Of a stretch of DNA of 39,971 nucleotides, positions 1 to 8,143 are shown piece by piece; within the stretch, counting starts at the first letter, position 1, and each line of letters begins with the position of its first letter. The notes beneath the pieces were generated by a model that saw only the letters and a program-made list of their open reading frames with translations, had not been told where the DNA came from and ran no database searches. The translations under genes and the position numbers were made by a program. The DNA is from Bacillota bacterium (GTDB lineage: Bacteria; Bacillota; Clostridia; Lachnospirales; Bianqueaceae). The DNA is taken from the NCBI GenBank assembly GCA_017620135.1, contig JAFZQZ010000114.1, forward strand, positions 1 to 39,971, given 5' to 3'.

Positions 1-706
1 ATTTCGTCACCAGCGTTCCGATGTTCTCGCCGCGCAACACCTTCATCAGGTTACCGCGTGTGTTCATGTCGAAAACGTACATCGGCATGTCGTTCTCCTT
101 ACACATGGTGAAGGCGGTCATGTCCATCACCTTCAGGTTGCGTTGGTATGCTTCATCGTAGGTAAGATGACTAAACTTGGTGGCTGACGGATCTTTCTCG
201 GGGTCGGCGGTGTAGATGCCGTCCACACGGGTGCCTTTCAGAATGATGTCAGCCTTGATCTCGACAGCGCGGAGGGCCGAGCCTGTATCGGTGGTGAAGA
301 AGGGGTTGCCGGTGCCGGCGCCCATCACCACGATGTGGCCTTCTTCAAGCAGACGGATGGCTTTGGCGCTGCTCATCGTGTCGGCGATGCGGTCGATGTA
401 GAGGCCGGAGAGCAGGGTGGCTTTCTGTCCCTTACCCTGCAAGGTTGACTGCATGGCCATCGAGTTGATGACGGTGGCAAGCATACCCATATAGTCGCCT
501 TGGATGCGGTCCATGCCCTTCGAGGCACCTTGTAGGCCGCGGTAGATGTTGCCGCCACCAATGACGATGCCTATTTGTACGCCCGCTTGGGCTGCTTCGA
601 TAATCTCGTCAGCATATTCGCCCAAACGTACTGGGTCGATGCCGTATTGCTGGCTGCCCATAAGGGCCTCCCCGCTGAGCTTCAGTAATACTCTTTTATA
701 TTTCAT
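1..706 (-). CDS. pyrH: UMP kinase (uridylate kinase), 3' end at the window edge
   Basis: Phosphorylates UMP to UDP in pyrimidine nucleotide synthesis (amino-acid kinase fold, cytoplasm). Read on the minus strand from the ATG at 706, the product begins MKYKRVLLKLSGEALMG, the hallmark PyrH N-terminus. It continues with the glycine-rich IGIVIGGGNIYRG, the MDRIQGDYMGMLATVIN segment and the GAGTGNPFFTTDTGSALRA nucleotide-binding loop. About 235 codons are present and the last readable residues are GTLVTK; the single base left at the edge would be T on the coding strand, so probably only the stop codon is missing. The start follows secA by 19 nt of A-rich sequence with no Shine-Dalgarno motif, typical of Bacteroidota and unlike genes to the right of base 2973. 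Confidence 0.95.
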   Translation of the reverse strand, partial: MKYKRVLLKLSGEALMGSQQYGIDPVRLGEYADEIIEAAQAGVQIGIVIGGGNIYRGLQGASKGMDRIQGDYMGMLATVINSMAMQSTLQGKGQKATLLSGLYIDRIADTMSSAKAIRLLEEGHIVVMGAGTGNPFFTTDTGSALRAVEIKADIILKGTRVDGIYTADPEKDPSATKFSHLTYDEAYQRNLKVMDMTAFTMCKENDMPMYVFDMNTRGNLMKVLRGENIGTLVTK

Positions 707-725
707 GGGATTTGAGTTTTATTTG

Positions 726-2972
726 TTATTCTTCACCTTCCAGTTTGCCGTGGCAGTTCTTGTATTTCTTGCCGCTTCCGCAGGGGCAGGGATCGTTGCG
801 GCCTACCTTAACTTCTTTGCGGATGGGCTGTGTGATTGTCCGCTGCTGCGTGTCGCTGTGCGATTGAGCAAGCAAGTCTTGTCGCTGCTCACGAATCTTT
901 GACTTGTCGATACCTTGGGCACGATGCTCACGTACGTTGTTGGGATCCTGCATCGGGATATCGGCACGCATCAGGAAGGAGATGACGTCTTCGTTGATCT
1001 TCTCCAGCATGGCCTTGAACAGGTTGAATGATTCCAACTTGTAGATGACCAGCGGGTCTTTTTGTTCGTAAGTGGCGTTCTGTACCGATTCCTTCAGGTC
1101 GTCGAGTTCGCGAAGGTGTTCCTTCCAAGCATTGTCGATGAGGCCAAGAGTGATACTCTTCTCGATGCAGAGATTCACTTCACGGGCGCCATTTTCAACG
1201 GCTTTCTTCAAGTTGACGATGACATTCATGCCACGAGTTCCATCGGTGATCGGGATGGCGATGTTCTCAAACTGGCTTTGGGTTTCGTATACCTTCTTGA
1301 TGACAGGCAAGGTCTTTTCGCCGATGATACGGGCTTTATCACGATAGTGCTCCAAAGCGGCATCAAAAAGTTTGTCGGCCAGATCCTTGGTCTTCATATG
1401 ATCAAACTCTTCCTCGCTGAACGGGACATCAATACCCATGCTGGAAAGCAATTCTATCTTCAAGCCTTCGTAGTCTTTGGCGTCTTGGAATTCTTCGATG
1501 AGTTTCTCGCCAAAGTCAAACATCATGTTGTTGATGTCGATGGAGAGACGTTCTCCAAACAGGGCATGGTGACGTTTCTTGTAGATGACTTCACGTTGAG
1601 CGTTCATCACGTCGTCGTATTCAAGCAGGTGCTTACGCACGCCGAAGTGATTCTCTTCCACTTTCTTCTGTGCTTTTTCGATCTGCTTTGTGATCATTGG
1701 GTGTTGGATGACCTCGCCTTCCTGCAGGCCCATGCGGTCCATGATGCCAGCAATACGTTCAGAACCGAACATACGCATGAGGTTGTCTTCCAATGAGACA
1801 TAGAATTGTGAACTACCTGGGTCGCCTTGACGGCCGGAACGGCCACGCAACTGACGGTCGACACGACGGCTCTCGTGACGTTCGGTGCCGATGATGGCGA
1901 GACCGCCGGCTTCCTTGACGCCAGGGCCGAGCTTGATATCGGTACCACGACCAGCCATGTTGGTGGCGATGGTCACGGTGCCTGCCTGACCTGCTTCCTT
2001 GACGATCTGTGCTTCCTTGAAGTGCAGCTTGGCGTTCAACACGTTGTGTGGGATGCCCTTACGGGTCAACATGCGGCTGAGCAACTCAGAGACCTCCACT
2101 GAGGTGGTACCCACCAACACGGGACGGCCTTCTTTGACCAAGGCTTGGATCTCGTCAATGACGGCGTTGTATTTCTCACGCTTGGTCTTGTAGATCATGT
2201 CCTCCTGGTCGATACGGGCGATGGGGCGGTTGGTCGGGATGACGACCACGTCGAGTTTGTAGATGTCCCAGAACTCGCCCGCTTCTGTCTCAGCGGTACC
2301 GGTCATACCTGCCAACTTATGGTACATACGGAAGTAGTTCTGCAAGGTGATGGTGGCGTAGGTCTGAGTGGCGGCTTCCACCTTCACGTTTTCCTTGGCC
2401 TCCACAGCCTGGTGCAGACCGTCACTCCAGCGGCGGCCTTCCATGATACGACCTGTCTGCTCGTCCACGATCTTTACTTTGTTGTCAATGATGACGTAGT
2501 CGACATCCTTCTCAAACAGAGTGTAGGCCTTCAGCAACTGCTGCACGGTGTGCAGACGTTCCGACTTCTCGGCGAAGTTACGCATCAGCTCGGCCTTGCG
2601 AAGCACCTTTTCATCATTGGTTAGGTTGGAATGTTCCAGTTCGGCAATCTCGCTACCCACATCGGGAATGATGAAAAACGCAGGGTCGTTATAGGCTTGT
2701 GCCAATTGCTCGCTACCCTTGTCGGTAAGGGTCACCGTGTTCAATTTCTCGTCGATGACGAAATACAATTCGTCATCGATGATGTGCATGTTTTCGTTGC
2801 GGTTCTGCATGTAGAATCCTTCGGTCTTCTGCATCAGACTCTTCATGCCTTCCTCGCTGAGGAACTTGATAAGAGCGTTGTTCTTGGGCAGACCACGGTA
2901 GGCACGGAAGAGCTGGTCGGCGCCGTGTCTCTTCTCATCCTCGGTGGCGTTGGGATCGTTAAGAAGCCCCAT
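726..2972 (-). CDS. secA: Preprotein translocase ATPase SecA, N-terminus missing at a sequence junction
   Basis: ATP-driven motor of the Sec secretion pathway, working with SecYEG at the inner membrane. The 748 readable residues cover the end of the preprotein cross-linking region, the second helicase domain ([20 protein letters not shown], then [18 protein letters not shown] and [19 protein letters not shown]), the helical scaffold and wing region, and a C-terminal zinc-binding tail with the CPCGSG..YKNCHG pattern. The first nucleotide-binding domain with Walker A is absent; Bacteroidota SecA is usually about 1,100 residues. The ATG at 2972 is not the true start: the codon before it is TGA and homology stops there, because the DNA changes source. 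The sequence style is Bacteroidota. It is followed by pyrH on the same strand. Confidence 0.95.
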   Translation of the reverse strand: MGLLNDPNATEDEKRHGADQLFRAYRGLPKNNALIKFLSEEGMKSLMQKTEGFYMQNRNENMHIIDDELYFVIDEKLNTVTLTDKGSEQLAQAYNDPAFFIIPDVGSEIAELEHSNLTNDEKVLRKAELMRNFAEKSERLHTVQQLLKAYTLFEKDVDYVIIDNKVKIVDEQTGRIMEGRRWSDGLHQAVEAKENVKVEAATQTYATITLQNYFRMYHKLAGMTGTAETEAGEFWDIYKLDVVVIPTNRPIARIDQEDMIYKTKREKYNAVIDEIQALVKEGRPVLVGTTSVEVSELLSRMLTRKGIPHNVLNAKLHFKEAQIVKEAGQAGTVTIATNMAGRGTDIKLGPGVKEAGGLAIIGTERHESRRVDRQLRGRSGRQGDPGSSQFYVSLEDNLMRMFGSERIAGIMDRMGLQEGEVIQHPMITKQIEKAQKKVEENHFGVRKHLLEYDDVMNAQREVIYKKRHHALFGERLSIDINNMMFDFGEKLIEEFQDAKDYEGLKIELLSSMGIDVPFSEEEFDHMKTKDLADKLFDAALEHYRDKARIIGEKTLPVIKKVYETQSQFENIAIPITDGTRGMNVIVNLKKAVENGAREVNLCIEKSITLGLIDNAWKEHLRELDDLKESVQNATYEQKDPLVIYKLESFNLFKAMLEKINEDVISFLMRADIPMQDPNNVREHRAQGIDKSKIREQRQDLLAQSHSDTQQRTITQPIRKEVKVGRNDPCPCGSGKKYKNCHGKLEGEE

Positions 2973-2975
2973 TCA
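2965..2975. other. Probable chimeric junction between Bacteroidota and Clostridia DNA
   Basis: On the left, secA is open on the minus strand up to about 2972 and lacks its N-terminal third. On the right, a plus-strand reading frame starts without its own 5' end. Two unrelated genes on opposite strands are cut at the same base, and the ribosome-binding-site style changes across the point. This is what an assembly chimera between two metagenome organisms looks like. The exact base cannot be fixed without the parental sequences. Confidence 0.85.
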
Positions 2976-3693
2976 TGGTGTGGGAAGTTTTAGTCTCTTA
3001 TTGCTTGGCGTACAGATCGTTGGTATCATTATGTTGGCAAATGCAAGAAAAACAAATAAGACGGCTGAAGCAATCAATGAGCAAAGAATTATGAAACATG
3101 GTGCTTTTAAGGATATGCTTTCTCTGATCAAGAATGAAAAGCCGGCAAGGGTAGTTATTATGCAGGATGGACTGATTTTTAGCAGGATCTATGTGCATGG
3201 ACAGATGGCTCCGTTTCCTTTTGAACCGAAGACATATATGTATGACCATTATACTGGCGTAAAAGGTGCGGGGAAGGATGCTGTACCAAGCCAGGGAACC
3301 AGTCTTAGAATACCACGTGCTGCTTCACAAGATCCGAATAATTATAGAATCATTACGTTTAAAGAACTTGGTTATGTGGATATGGTGGATGAAAATGCCA
3401 AAAGGGCTTTTTCGAACACATTAGCAAAAATGCTTGGTAATTACAGATCCTTTCCGCATGAACATCAGCATGAAGAGGAAAGATGGTCCTATCAAGGGGG
3501 GGGACCAGCAACAGCGTTAAAGGACAGGGGAAGTGATTCATATACGATTTACAGCGGCGGGTCAGGGTCGATAAGCACAAATATAATAAACGTAATAGAT
3601 GGATACACATATTTTCTGACAAGAGAAGATCTTATTCCTCAACAAGCACCTGCTCAGATAAAGGAAGACAAGCCCAAACTGAAAAAATGGTAA
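2974..3693 (+). CDS. Unknown protein with N-terminal membrane helix, 5' end missing at the junction
   Basis: I do not recognise this family. About 239 codons are readable, ending at TAA 3691-3693. The first residues after the junction form a hydrophobic stretch (FSLLLLGVQIVGIIMLANA) that looks like the end of a transmembrane anchor, followed by a charged region and then a soluble domain with the segments KPARVVIMQDGLIFSRIYVHG and GYVDMVDENAKRAFSNTLAK. A Gly/Ser-rich stretch (YSGGSGSIS) comes near the end, and the tail is Lys-rich. The gene is visibly more AT-rich than its neighbours to the right and contains a run of eight G at 3496-3503. Its true start lies on DNA not present here. It precedes the infC promoter and is not part of that operon. 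Confidence 0.6.
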   Translation, partial: HGVGSFSLLLLGVQIVGIIMLANARKTNKTAEAINEQRIMKHGAFKDMLSLIKNEKPARVVIMQDGLIFSRIYVHGQMAPFPFEPKTYMYDHYTGVKGAGKDAVPSQGTSLRIPRAASQDPNNYRIITFKELGYVDMVDENAKRAFSNTLAKMLGNYRSFPHEHQHEEERWSYQGGGPATALKDRGSDSYTIYSGGSGSISTNIINVIDGYTYFLTREDLIPQQAPAQIKEDKPKLKKW

Positions 3694-3711
3694 AAAGATT
3701 ACATAAAAAAG

Positions 3712-3740
3712 TTGACAATTGATCAGAAAGCCGTTATAAT
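3712..3740 (+). promoter_or_regulatory. Consensus sigma-A promoter for infC-rpmI-rplT
   Basis: TTGACA at 3712-3717 and TATAAT at 3735-3740 are separated by exactly 17 nt, a perfect housekeeping consensus. Transcription would begin near 3747 and leave a leader of about 200 nt before infC. Confidence 0.92.
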
Positions 3741-3746
3741 ACCCTT

Positions 3747-3944
3747 TGCATTCAAAAACAAGTAGACGATCCGTTCTCACCTCACGGCTTAATTGACTTA
3801 GTGAGTGTCCATAACATGCGAAATGAAACCCAGTATGTGAAACCCAGTATAGGTTAGTCATATCGGGATGATTGTGTGGCGGATCCGAAAGGATTCGTTT
3901 TTTGTTTTCTGATGTAAATCATACGCCTTAGGAGGTGCCAAACC
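3747..3944 (+). promoter_or_regulatory. infC operon leader, probable L20-type autoregulatory attenuator
   Basis: In Bacillus and other Firmicutes the infC-rpmI-rplT leader folds into an element bound by ribosomal protein L20, which causes premature termination when L20 is in excess. Here the leader has the right length and place and ends in a clear intrinsic terminator (3880-3908) before the infC ribosome binding site. It also contains a 13-nt direct repeat, TGAAACCCAGTAT, at 3824-3836 and 3838-3850. Whether the repeat is part of the L20 site is not known to me; assignment to the L20 leader family rests on context. Confidence 0.7.
3880..3908 (+). terminator. Attenuator terminator in the infC leader
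   Basis: A 7-bp stem (3880-3886 with 3891-3897, one G-U pair) with a GAAA tetraloop is followed at once by TTTTTTGTTTT. It lies 37 nt upstream of infC and downstream of the operon promoter, so readthrough must be regulated for infC to be expressed. Confidence 0.85.
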
Positions 3945-4454
3945 ATTAGCGAAGTATTGATCAACGAAGAGATTCGTGAGCGTGAAGTCAGGCTCATTGA
4001 CGAAGATGGCACGCAGATAGGAATCGTTCCTACCCAGAATGCCATGAACATGGCCATCGATAAGAACTTGGATCTGGTGATGATCGCCCCCGGTTCGAAA
4101 CCGCCGGTGTGCAAACTGATGGATTACAGCAAGTATCAGTTTGACCAGAAGAAGAAAGAGAAAGAAGCCCGTAAGAAACAGAAGACCATGGAAGTCAAGG
4201 AAGTACGCCTTTCACCGAATATCGGTGATCACGATTTCGAGGTCAAACGCAAGAATGCACAGAAGTTCCTGGAAGAGGGCAACAAGGTCAAGGTCTCCGT
4301 TCGTTTCCGCGGACGTGAGATGACCCATACCGAGATCGGACGGGATGTGCTGCTGAAATTTGCTGAAGGTATTTCCGACGTCAGCACGGTGGATAAGCCG
4401 GCGAAAATGGAAGGCCGCAGCATGGTAATGTTTTTAGCACCCAAACGCGGATAA
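3945..4454 (+). CDS. infC: Translation initiation factor IF-3, AUU start
   Basis: IF-3 binds the 30S subunit, keeps it apart from 50S and checks the start codon. The product (about 169 residues, normal length) has the typical N-domain [18 protein letters not shown], the [18 protein letters not shown] region, a Lys-rich linker and the C-domain with [11 protein letters not shown] place the start at ATT 3945, giving (M)[14 protein letters not shown] at 3930-3935 lies 9 nt upstream, and infC of many bacteria uses AUU so that IF-3 represses its own translation. An alternative TTG at 3957 has no suitably spaced Shine-Dalgarno and would cut conserved N-terminal residues. First gene of the infC-rpmI-rplT operon. 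Confidence 0.96.
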   Translation: MSEVLINEEIREREVRLIDEDGTQIGIVPTQNAMNMAIDKNLDLVMIAPGSKPPVCKLMDYSKYQFDQKKKEKEARKKQKTMEVKEVRLSPNIGDHDFEVKRKNAQKFLEEGNKVKVSVRFRGREMTHTEIGRDVLLKFAEGISDVSTVDKPAKMEGRSMVMFLAPKRG

Positions 4455-4473
4455 TGAAAAGGAGAATAGTACT

Positions 4474-4671
4474 ATGCCGAAATTCAAGACCAAAAGAGCT
4501 GCCGCAAAGCGGTTCAAAACCACTGGTACCGGAAAGCTGAAACGTTTCAAAGCTTACAAGTCCCATATCCTGACCAAGAAGACCACCAAGAGAAAGAGAA
4601 ATCTTCGTAAAGCCACGATGATGGATCAGACCAACGAGAAAGTGATGAAGAAGATCCTGCCTTATTCCTAA
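4474..4671 (+). CDS. rpmI: 50S ribosomal protein L35
   Basis: Small basic large-subunit protein of 65 residues, the normal length. The sequence [20 protein letters not shown] is diagnostic of L35, and the C-terminal part has the usual [16 protein letters not shown] region. An AAGGAG site lies just upstream of the ATG. It sits between infC and rplT, the near-universal order in Firmicutes. Confidence 0.98.
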   Translation: MPKFKTKRAAAKRFKTTGTGKLKRFKAYKSHILTKKTTKRKRNLRKATMMDQTNEKVMKKILPYS

Positions 4672-4711
4672 GGATCGGATCAATAGTAAAGGTTTAAGGA
4701 GGATATAAAAA

Positions 4712-5065
4712 ATGGCAAGAGTTAAAGGTGCGTTAAACGCTCGTAAAAAACATAAGAGAGTCCTGACCCTGGCTAAGGGTTTCTACGGTGCGCGTTCCAA
4801 ACAGTATAAGAGCGCGAAGGCTGCTGTCATGCACTCTATGGCTGATTCCTATGTCGGCCGCCGTCAGAGAAAGAGAGACTTCCGTCGTCTGTGGATCGCC
4901 CGTATCAACGCGGCATGCCATCTGAACGACATTTCCTACAGCCGTTTCATGAACGGTCTGAAGAAATCCGGCAGCGAGCTGAACCGCAAGGTCCTGGCTG
5001 ACATCGCTGTGAATGATCCCGCTGGCTTCACCGCTCTGGTCGAAACCGCGAAAGCAAACCTGTAA
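4712..5065 (+). CDS. rplT: 50S ribosomal protein L20
   Basis: Assembly-initiating 23S rRNA-binding protein and, in Firmicutes, the repressor of its own operon through the leader upstream of infC. The product is 117 residues, normal for the family, and starts [18 protein letters not shown] with the later signature [20 protein letters not shown] and [18 protein letters not shown] lies ahead of the ATG. It is the last gene of the infC operon; a hairpin follows the stop codon. Confidence 0.98.
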   Translation: MARVKGALNARKKHKRVLTLAKGFYGARSKQYKSAKAAVMHSMADSYVGRRQRKRDFRRLWIARINAACHLNDISYSRFMNGLKKSGSELNRKVLADIAVNDPAGFTALVETAKANL

Positions 5066-5071
5066 TGATGA

Positions 5072-5103
5072 TAAAGGCGCGGCCCTGTTCGGCTGCGCCT
5101 TTA
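5072..5103 (+). terminator. Hairpin after rplT, weak terminator
   Basis: A 9-bp perfect stem (5072-5080 with 5095-5103) can be extended by an inner GCC/GGC pairing. Only a short T stretch belongs to the 3' arm, so termination is probably partial and some transcripts may run into the pyrophosphatase gene. Confidence 0.5.
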
Positions 5104-5121
5104 CGTATAGAAGGAGCTTCT

Positions 5122-6885
5122 ATGATTGAGAAAGAAACCAAGACCAGGATCTATGTGGTCGGCCATAAGAATCCGGATACGGACTCGATCTGCTCGGCGC
5201 TTTCCTACGCTTATCTGAAGAACCAGCTCGCGGAGCGGGCGGAACATCTGATTGCCTCTTCCCAGGGCGACGCGGTGGATCCGGCTCTGCTGCAGGAAGC
5301 GGGAAAATACTTCGTCGGCGCGCGCGCCGGCCAGGTGAGCGCGGAAACGATGTTCGTCCTGAACCGGTTCCATCAGCGGATCCCTCACTATCTGAATAAC
5401 ATCGGTACCAGGGTCTCGGACATGGATATTCATGAAGTGCCGGGTATCGACCGGAACATGTCACTGAAAAAGGCATGGGAACTGATGGCATCGCTGAATG
5501 TCGTGACGCTGCCGGTCATCGATTCGGATGACCAACTGGAAGGCATGATCACCATCAACGATATCGCCCTTTCGTATATGCAGGGGCAGGACAGCAAGAT
5601 GCTGTCCAAAGTCAGGACTTCCTACCGGAATATTCTGGAGACTCTGGACGCGGAGATGGTCGTAGGCGATCCCGAAGCCTTTTACGAAGAAGGCGAAGTC
5701 GTGATCGCTACCGCTGCGCCGGAAGTAATGGAAGAGTATATTCAGCCGGGTGATATGGTCATCATGGGCAACCGGTATGAGTCCCAGCTTTCCGCAATCG
5801 AGAGCGGCGCGGGATGTGTGGTGGTCTGCCTGGGAGCCAAGGTAAGTAAAACGATCCGCAAACTGGCGGAAGAAAACCATTGTATGGTACTGGTCACGCC
5901 CTATGACACCTACCGCGTCGCGCGTCAGGTGTCGCAGGCCATGCCGGTCTCGGCCTTTATGAAGACCGAAGGACTGAAGCTTTTCCACCTGACGGACTAT
6001 ACCGATGATATTAAGGATACGATGATGTCCTCCCGGACCCGTGACTTTGCGGTACTTGATAAGGATGACAAGTACGTCGGAATGATCAGCCGAAGGAATT
6101 TCCTCGGAATCAAGAAGCGTGAGATCATCCTGGTGGACCACAACGAACGGTCCCAGGCTGTCGACAATATCGAATCGGCCGTGATCCTGGAGATCATCGA
6201 TCATCACCGGATCGGGTCGCTGGAGACCATGGAACCGGTCTATTTCCGCAATGAGCCCATCGGATGTACGGCATCGATCGTCTATAAAATCTTTCGTGAG
6301 AAGAATGTGGAGATCATCCCGGACATCGCGGGCCTTCTGCTTTCCGCGATCCTATCCGATACGCTGATCTTCCGTTCTCCCACCTGTACGGATTTTGACC
6401 GTCAGGCAGCGGAAGCGTTGGCGAAGATCACCGGACTGGATCCGGAGACCTATGGCGCGCAGATGTTCGAGGCCGGATCCGACCTGAAGACAAAGACACC
6501 GGAAGAGATCTTCTTCCAGGATTACAAGCGGTTCGAGTTCGGTGAGACGACGTTTTCCGTTTCGCAGATCAGCAGCATGAGCTATGATGAGCTGCGGAAG
6601 ATCGAGAAGAAAGTCATGCCGTTCCTGGAGCGCCGGACGAAAGAACAGGCCGGGGAGAAGTTCTTCCTGGTCCTCACCAACATCCTTGGTTCGTCCTCGA
6701 GGCTGGTCTGCTTCGGACCAGGCGCCGGCAATCTGGCGGAAGAAGCCTTCAAAGGCATCGCGGTGAAACAGGAAGTCCTGAAGAAGGATGAAGAAACACC
6801 CCCGATCATAGCCATGGAGCTTCCGGGAATGGTCTCCCGTAAGAAACAGCTGATCCCGCGGTTTATGGAAACACTGAACGGCTAA
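5122..6885 (+). CDS. ppaC: Manganese-dependent inorganic pyrophosphatase with CBS and DRTGG domains
   Basis: Hydrolyses pyrophosphate to phosphate in the cytoplasm (family II, DHH superfamily). The 587-residue protein opens with VVGHKNPDTDSICSA (H15, D19, D21 as metal ligands). The DHH core is then interrupted by a regulatory insert: a CBS domain (LPVIDSDDQLEGMITIND), a DRTGG domain (about residues 170-280) and a second CBS (FAVLDKDDKYVGMISR). The core resumes with ILVDHNE, the DHH motif at 360-362 and GCTASIVYKIF, and ends with the DHHA2 domain carrying SRKKQLIPRF. Such inserts bind adenine nucleotides and tune activity in characterised Clostridia enzymes. Start chosen at ATG 5122 behind AAGGAG (5111-5116); the longer frame from 5065 has no ribosome binding site and overlaps rplT. 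Confidence 0.93.
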   Translation: MIEKETKTRIYVVGHKNPDTDSICSALSYAYLKNQLAERAEHLIASSQGDAVDPALLQEAGKYFVGARAGQVSAETMFVLNRFHQRIPHYLNNIGTRVSDMDIHEVPGIDRNMSLKKAWELMASLNVVTLPVIDSDDQLEGMITINDIALSYMQGQDSKMLSKVRTSYRNILETLDAEMVVGDPEAFYEEGEVVIATAAPEVMEEYIQPGDMVIMGNRYESQLSAIESGAGCVVVCLGAKVSKTIRKLAEENHCMVLVTPYDTYRVARQVSQAMPVSAFMKTEGLKLFHLTDYTDDIKDTMMSSRTRDFAVLDKDDKYVGMISRRNFLGIKKREIILVDHNERSQAVDNIESAVILEIIDHHRIGSLETMEPVYFRNEPIGCTASIVYKIFREKNVEIIPDIAGLLLSAILSDTLIFRSPTCTDFDRQAAEALAKITGLDPETYGAQMFEAGSDLKTKTPEEIFFQDYKRFEFGETTFSVSQISSMSYDELRKIEKKVMPFLERRTKEQAGEKFFLVLTNILGSSSRLVCFGPGAGNLAEEAFKGIAVKQEVLKKDEETPPIIAMELPGMVSRKKQLIPRFMETLNG

Positions 6886-6904
6886 GCGATCTACAAATAA
6901 GAAT

Positions 6905-6943
6905 ACCGATCTGTCTCATTTTTTGGGATAGATCGGTTTTTTT
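6905..6943 (+). terminator. Intrinsic terminator after the pyrophosphatase gene
   Basis: The 5' arm 6905-6917 pairs with 6925-6937 (ACCGATCT with AGATCGGT, extended by wobble pairs) and a run of T follows immediately. It closes the ppaC transcript just before the repeat array. Confidence 0.9.
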
Positions 6944-6967
6944 CTTGAGTGCATGGGAGAGGCCGGA

Positions 6968-7272
6968 TGCTCCCTAAAAGGTTTGTTTTTCAAAATCACG
7001 CGCACCTGCTCCGTAAAAGGCATGTTTTTCAAAATCAAACGTATCACTTGCTCCGTAAAATAGAGATTTATCAAAATGACGCGTATTTCCGACCTTCTGA
7101 CTGCTTCTTGAGCTGGTCTTTTACGCGCGTTTTTGATAAATCCTTTTTATAGACCGCAGACGCTGCGTTCGATTTTGAAAAAACCGGGTTACAGGGAGCA
7201 CGTACGCGTGGTTTTGAAAAATGTCTGATTTAGAACGCCGCGTGATTTTGATAAATCCTTGTTCCACGGAGC
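6968..7272. repeat. Intergenic array of seven diverged ~40-nt units (3 direct, 4 inverted)
   Basis: Direct units start at 6968, 7007 and 7049 (spacing 39 and 42 nt), each beginning TGCTCC(G/C)TAAAA and continuing with TTT(T/A)TCAAAAT and a CACGCG-like end. From about 7122 the same unit appears in the opposite orientation: roughly 7122-7157, 7166-7200, 7201-7236 and 7238-7272. The copies are imperfect and the two halves could pair over a long distance. The array fills the convergent space between the terminators of ppaC (plus) and the PRTase gene (minus). It is not CRISPR-like: units differ from one another and change direction. One plus-strand frame gives a 14-residue periodic peptide, but no ribosome binding site supports translation. 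Confidence 0.85.
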
Positions 7273-7285
7273 TGGGTGAACATAG

Positions 7286-7320
7286 CGAAAAGAAAATGGC
7301 ATGATCCGAAGATCATGCCA
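7286..7320 (-). terminator. Intrinsic terminator of the PRTase gene
   Basis: A perfect 10-bp stem (7297-7306 with 7311-7320) has a 4-nt loop. On the minus strand it is followed by TTTTCTTTTCG. It ends the minus-strand gene at 7369-8007. Confidence 0.88.
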
Positions 7321-7368
7321 CTGATTGTTAGGATAAAACTATCTGACGAACAGTTGGCCAGCGATGAT

Positions 7369-8007
7369 TTACAGGCTTGAGATACCGTAGGTGTTGACCA
7401 GGGCATCGAGCTTCAGGCCGGCTTTGCACATGGGGCACTCATAGGAAGGTTTGGAAATATAGTCGTCGATGACATTGGCCGGGAAAATGGACTGTACGGG
7501 GAAACCGCAGCAGGTATCTTCACGGGTAAAGATCGAGCAGACGCCCACGGTGGTGCCGCGGTAGTACTGGATCGCTTCGACAGCGCCCTGTACGGTGAAA
7601 CCGGTAGTGATGGAAGCTGCCAGGATCAGGACATGTTTACCGACGATCATAGGAGCGGTGTTGTCACGGAAGATCAGCTGAGAACCGGTGGTATGCTCGG
7701 GTGTCGCGACATAGATGGTCTTGTGCTGGTTCATGTTGTGCAGACCGTTCTTCGTCAGCTCGGATGCCATGCAGGCGCCGATAACTTCGGTCCCATCCAG
7801 GCACAGGATGGTATCGATAATGGTCGAAGATTTGAACTTGCTGGCCAGTTCGATGGCTGCTTCACGAGCCTCGGAGAGACGATGCTTGGTCATCGTCAGG
7901 TCGACATAGTAATTGATATGGCTGTGGCTGGTAGCAAAGTGACCGTGCGCGACGCGCAGCGGAACGGTAGTTTCACGGGTAGGATACATAAACAACTGAA
8001 ATGCCAT
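7369..8007 (-). CDS. PRTase-fold protein, orotate phosphoribosyltransferase homologue with altered PRPP motif
   Basis: This 212-residue protein belongs to the phosphoribosyltransferase fold usually annotated as orotate phosphoribosyltransferase in Lachnospiraceae. Its PRPP loop reads VLILAASITTGFT (residues 126-138). The SITTG part is conserved, but the two acidic residues that normally precede it in PRPP-binding enzymes are Ala130-Ala131. It also has a Cys-rich C-terminal half (EDTCCGFP and CPMCKAG near 191-197) not found in classical PyrE. Loss of the acidic pair suggests weakened or changed catalysis, so a regulatory or nucleobase-binding role is possible. It is monocistronic, has its own promoter (8053-8081) and terminator, and AAAGGAG precedes the ATG at 8007. 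No other pyr genes are nearby. Confidence 0.75.
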   Translation of the reverse strand: MAFQLFMYPTRETTVPLRVAHGHFATSHSHINYYVDLTMTKHRLSEAREAAIELASKFKSSTIIDTILCLDGTEVIGACMASELTKNGLHNMNQHKTIYVATPEHTTGSQLIFRDNTAPMIVGKHVLILAASITTGFTVQGAVEAIQYYRGTTVGVCSIFTREDTCCGFPVQSIFPANVIDDYISKPSYECPMCKAGLKLDALVNTYGISSL

Positions 8008-8052
8008 GGTGTCGTCTCCTTTATTCTCATGGTGGTGACAGGGTCATACTTT

Positions 8053-8081
8053 AATATAACAGAAAGTTGTTTTTCAGTCAA
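8053..8081 (-). promoter_or_regulatory. Promoter of the PRTase gene
   Basis: On the minus strand, TTGACT (8076-8081) and TATATT (8053-8058) are separated by 17 nt. It diverges from the metG promoter. Confidence 0.82.
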
Positions 8082-8143
8082 CTTATTTAAAGAGAAAGTG
8101 CGGAATAAGGCTAAGTTTGGGATGAATTAGCCTTTCAGGAAAC

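Noticed and set aside
2965..2975. Natural horizontal transfer of pyrH-secA into a Firmicute
   Set aside because: Transfer of a housekeeping pair that destroys secA at the exact joint is far less likely than an assembly error.
3957..3959. TTG start for infC
   Set aside because: The Shine-Dalgarno at 3930-3935 is spaced for ATT 3945, and residues between the two codons are part of the conserved IF-3 N-terminus.
6968..7272. CRISPR array
   Set aside because: Units are imperfect, change orientation, have no constant repeat with unique spacers, and no cas gene is near.
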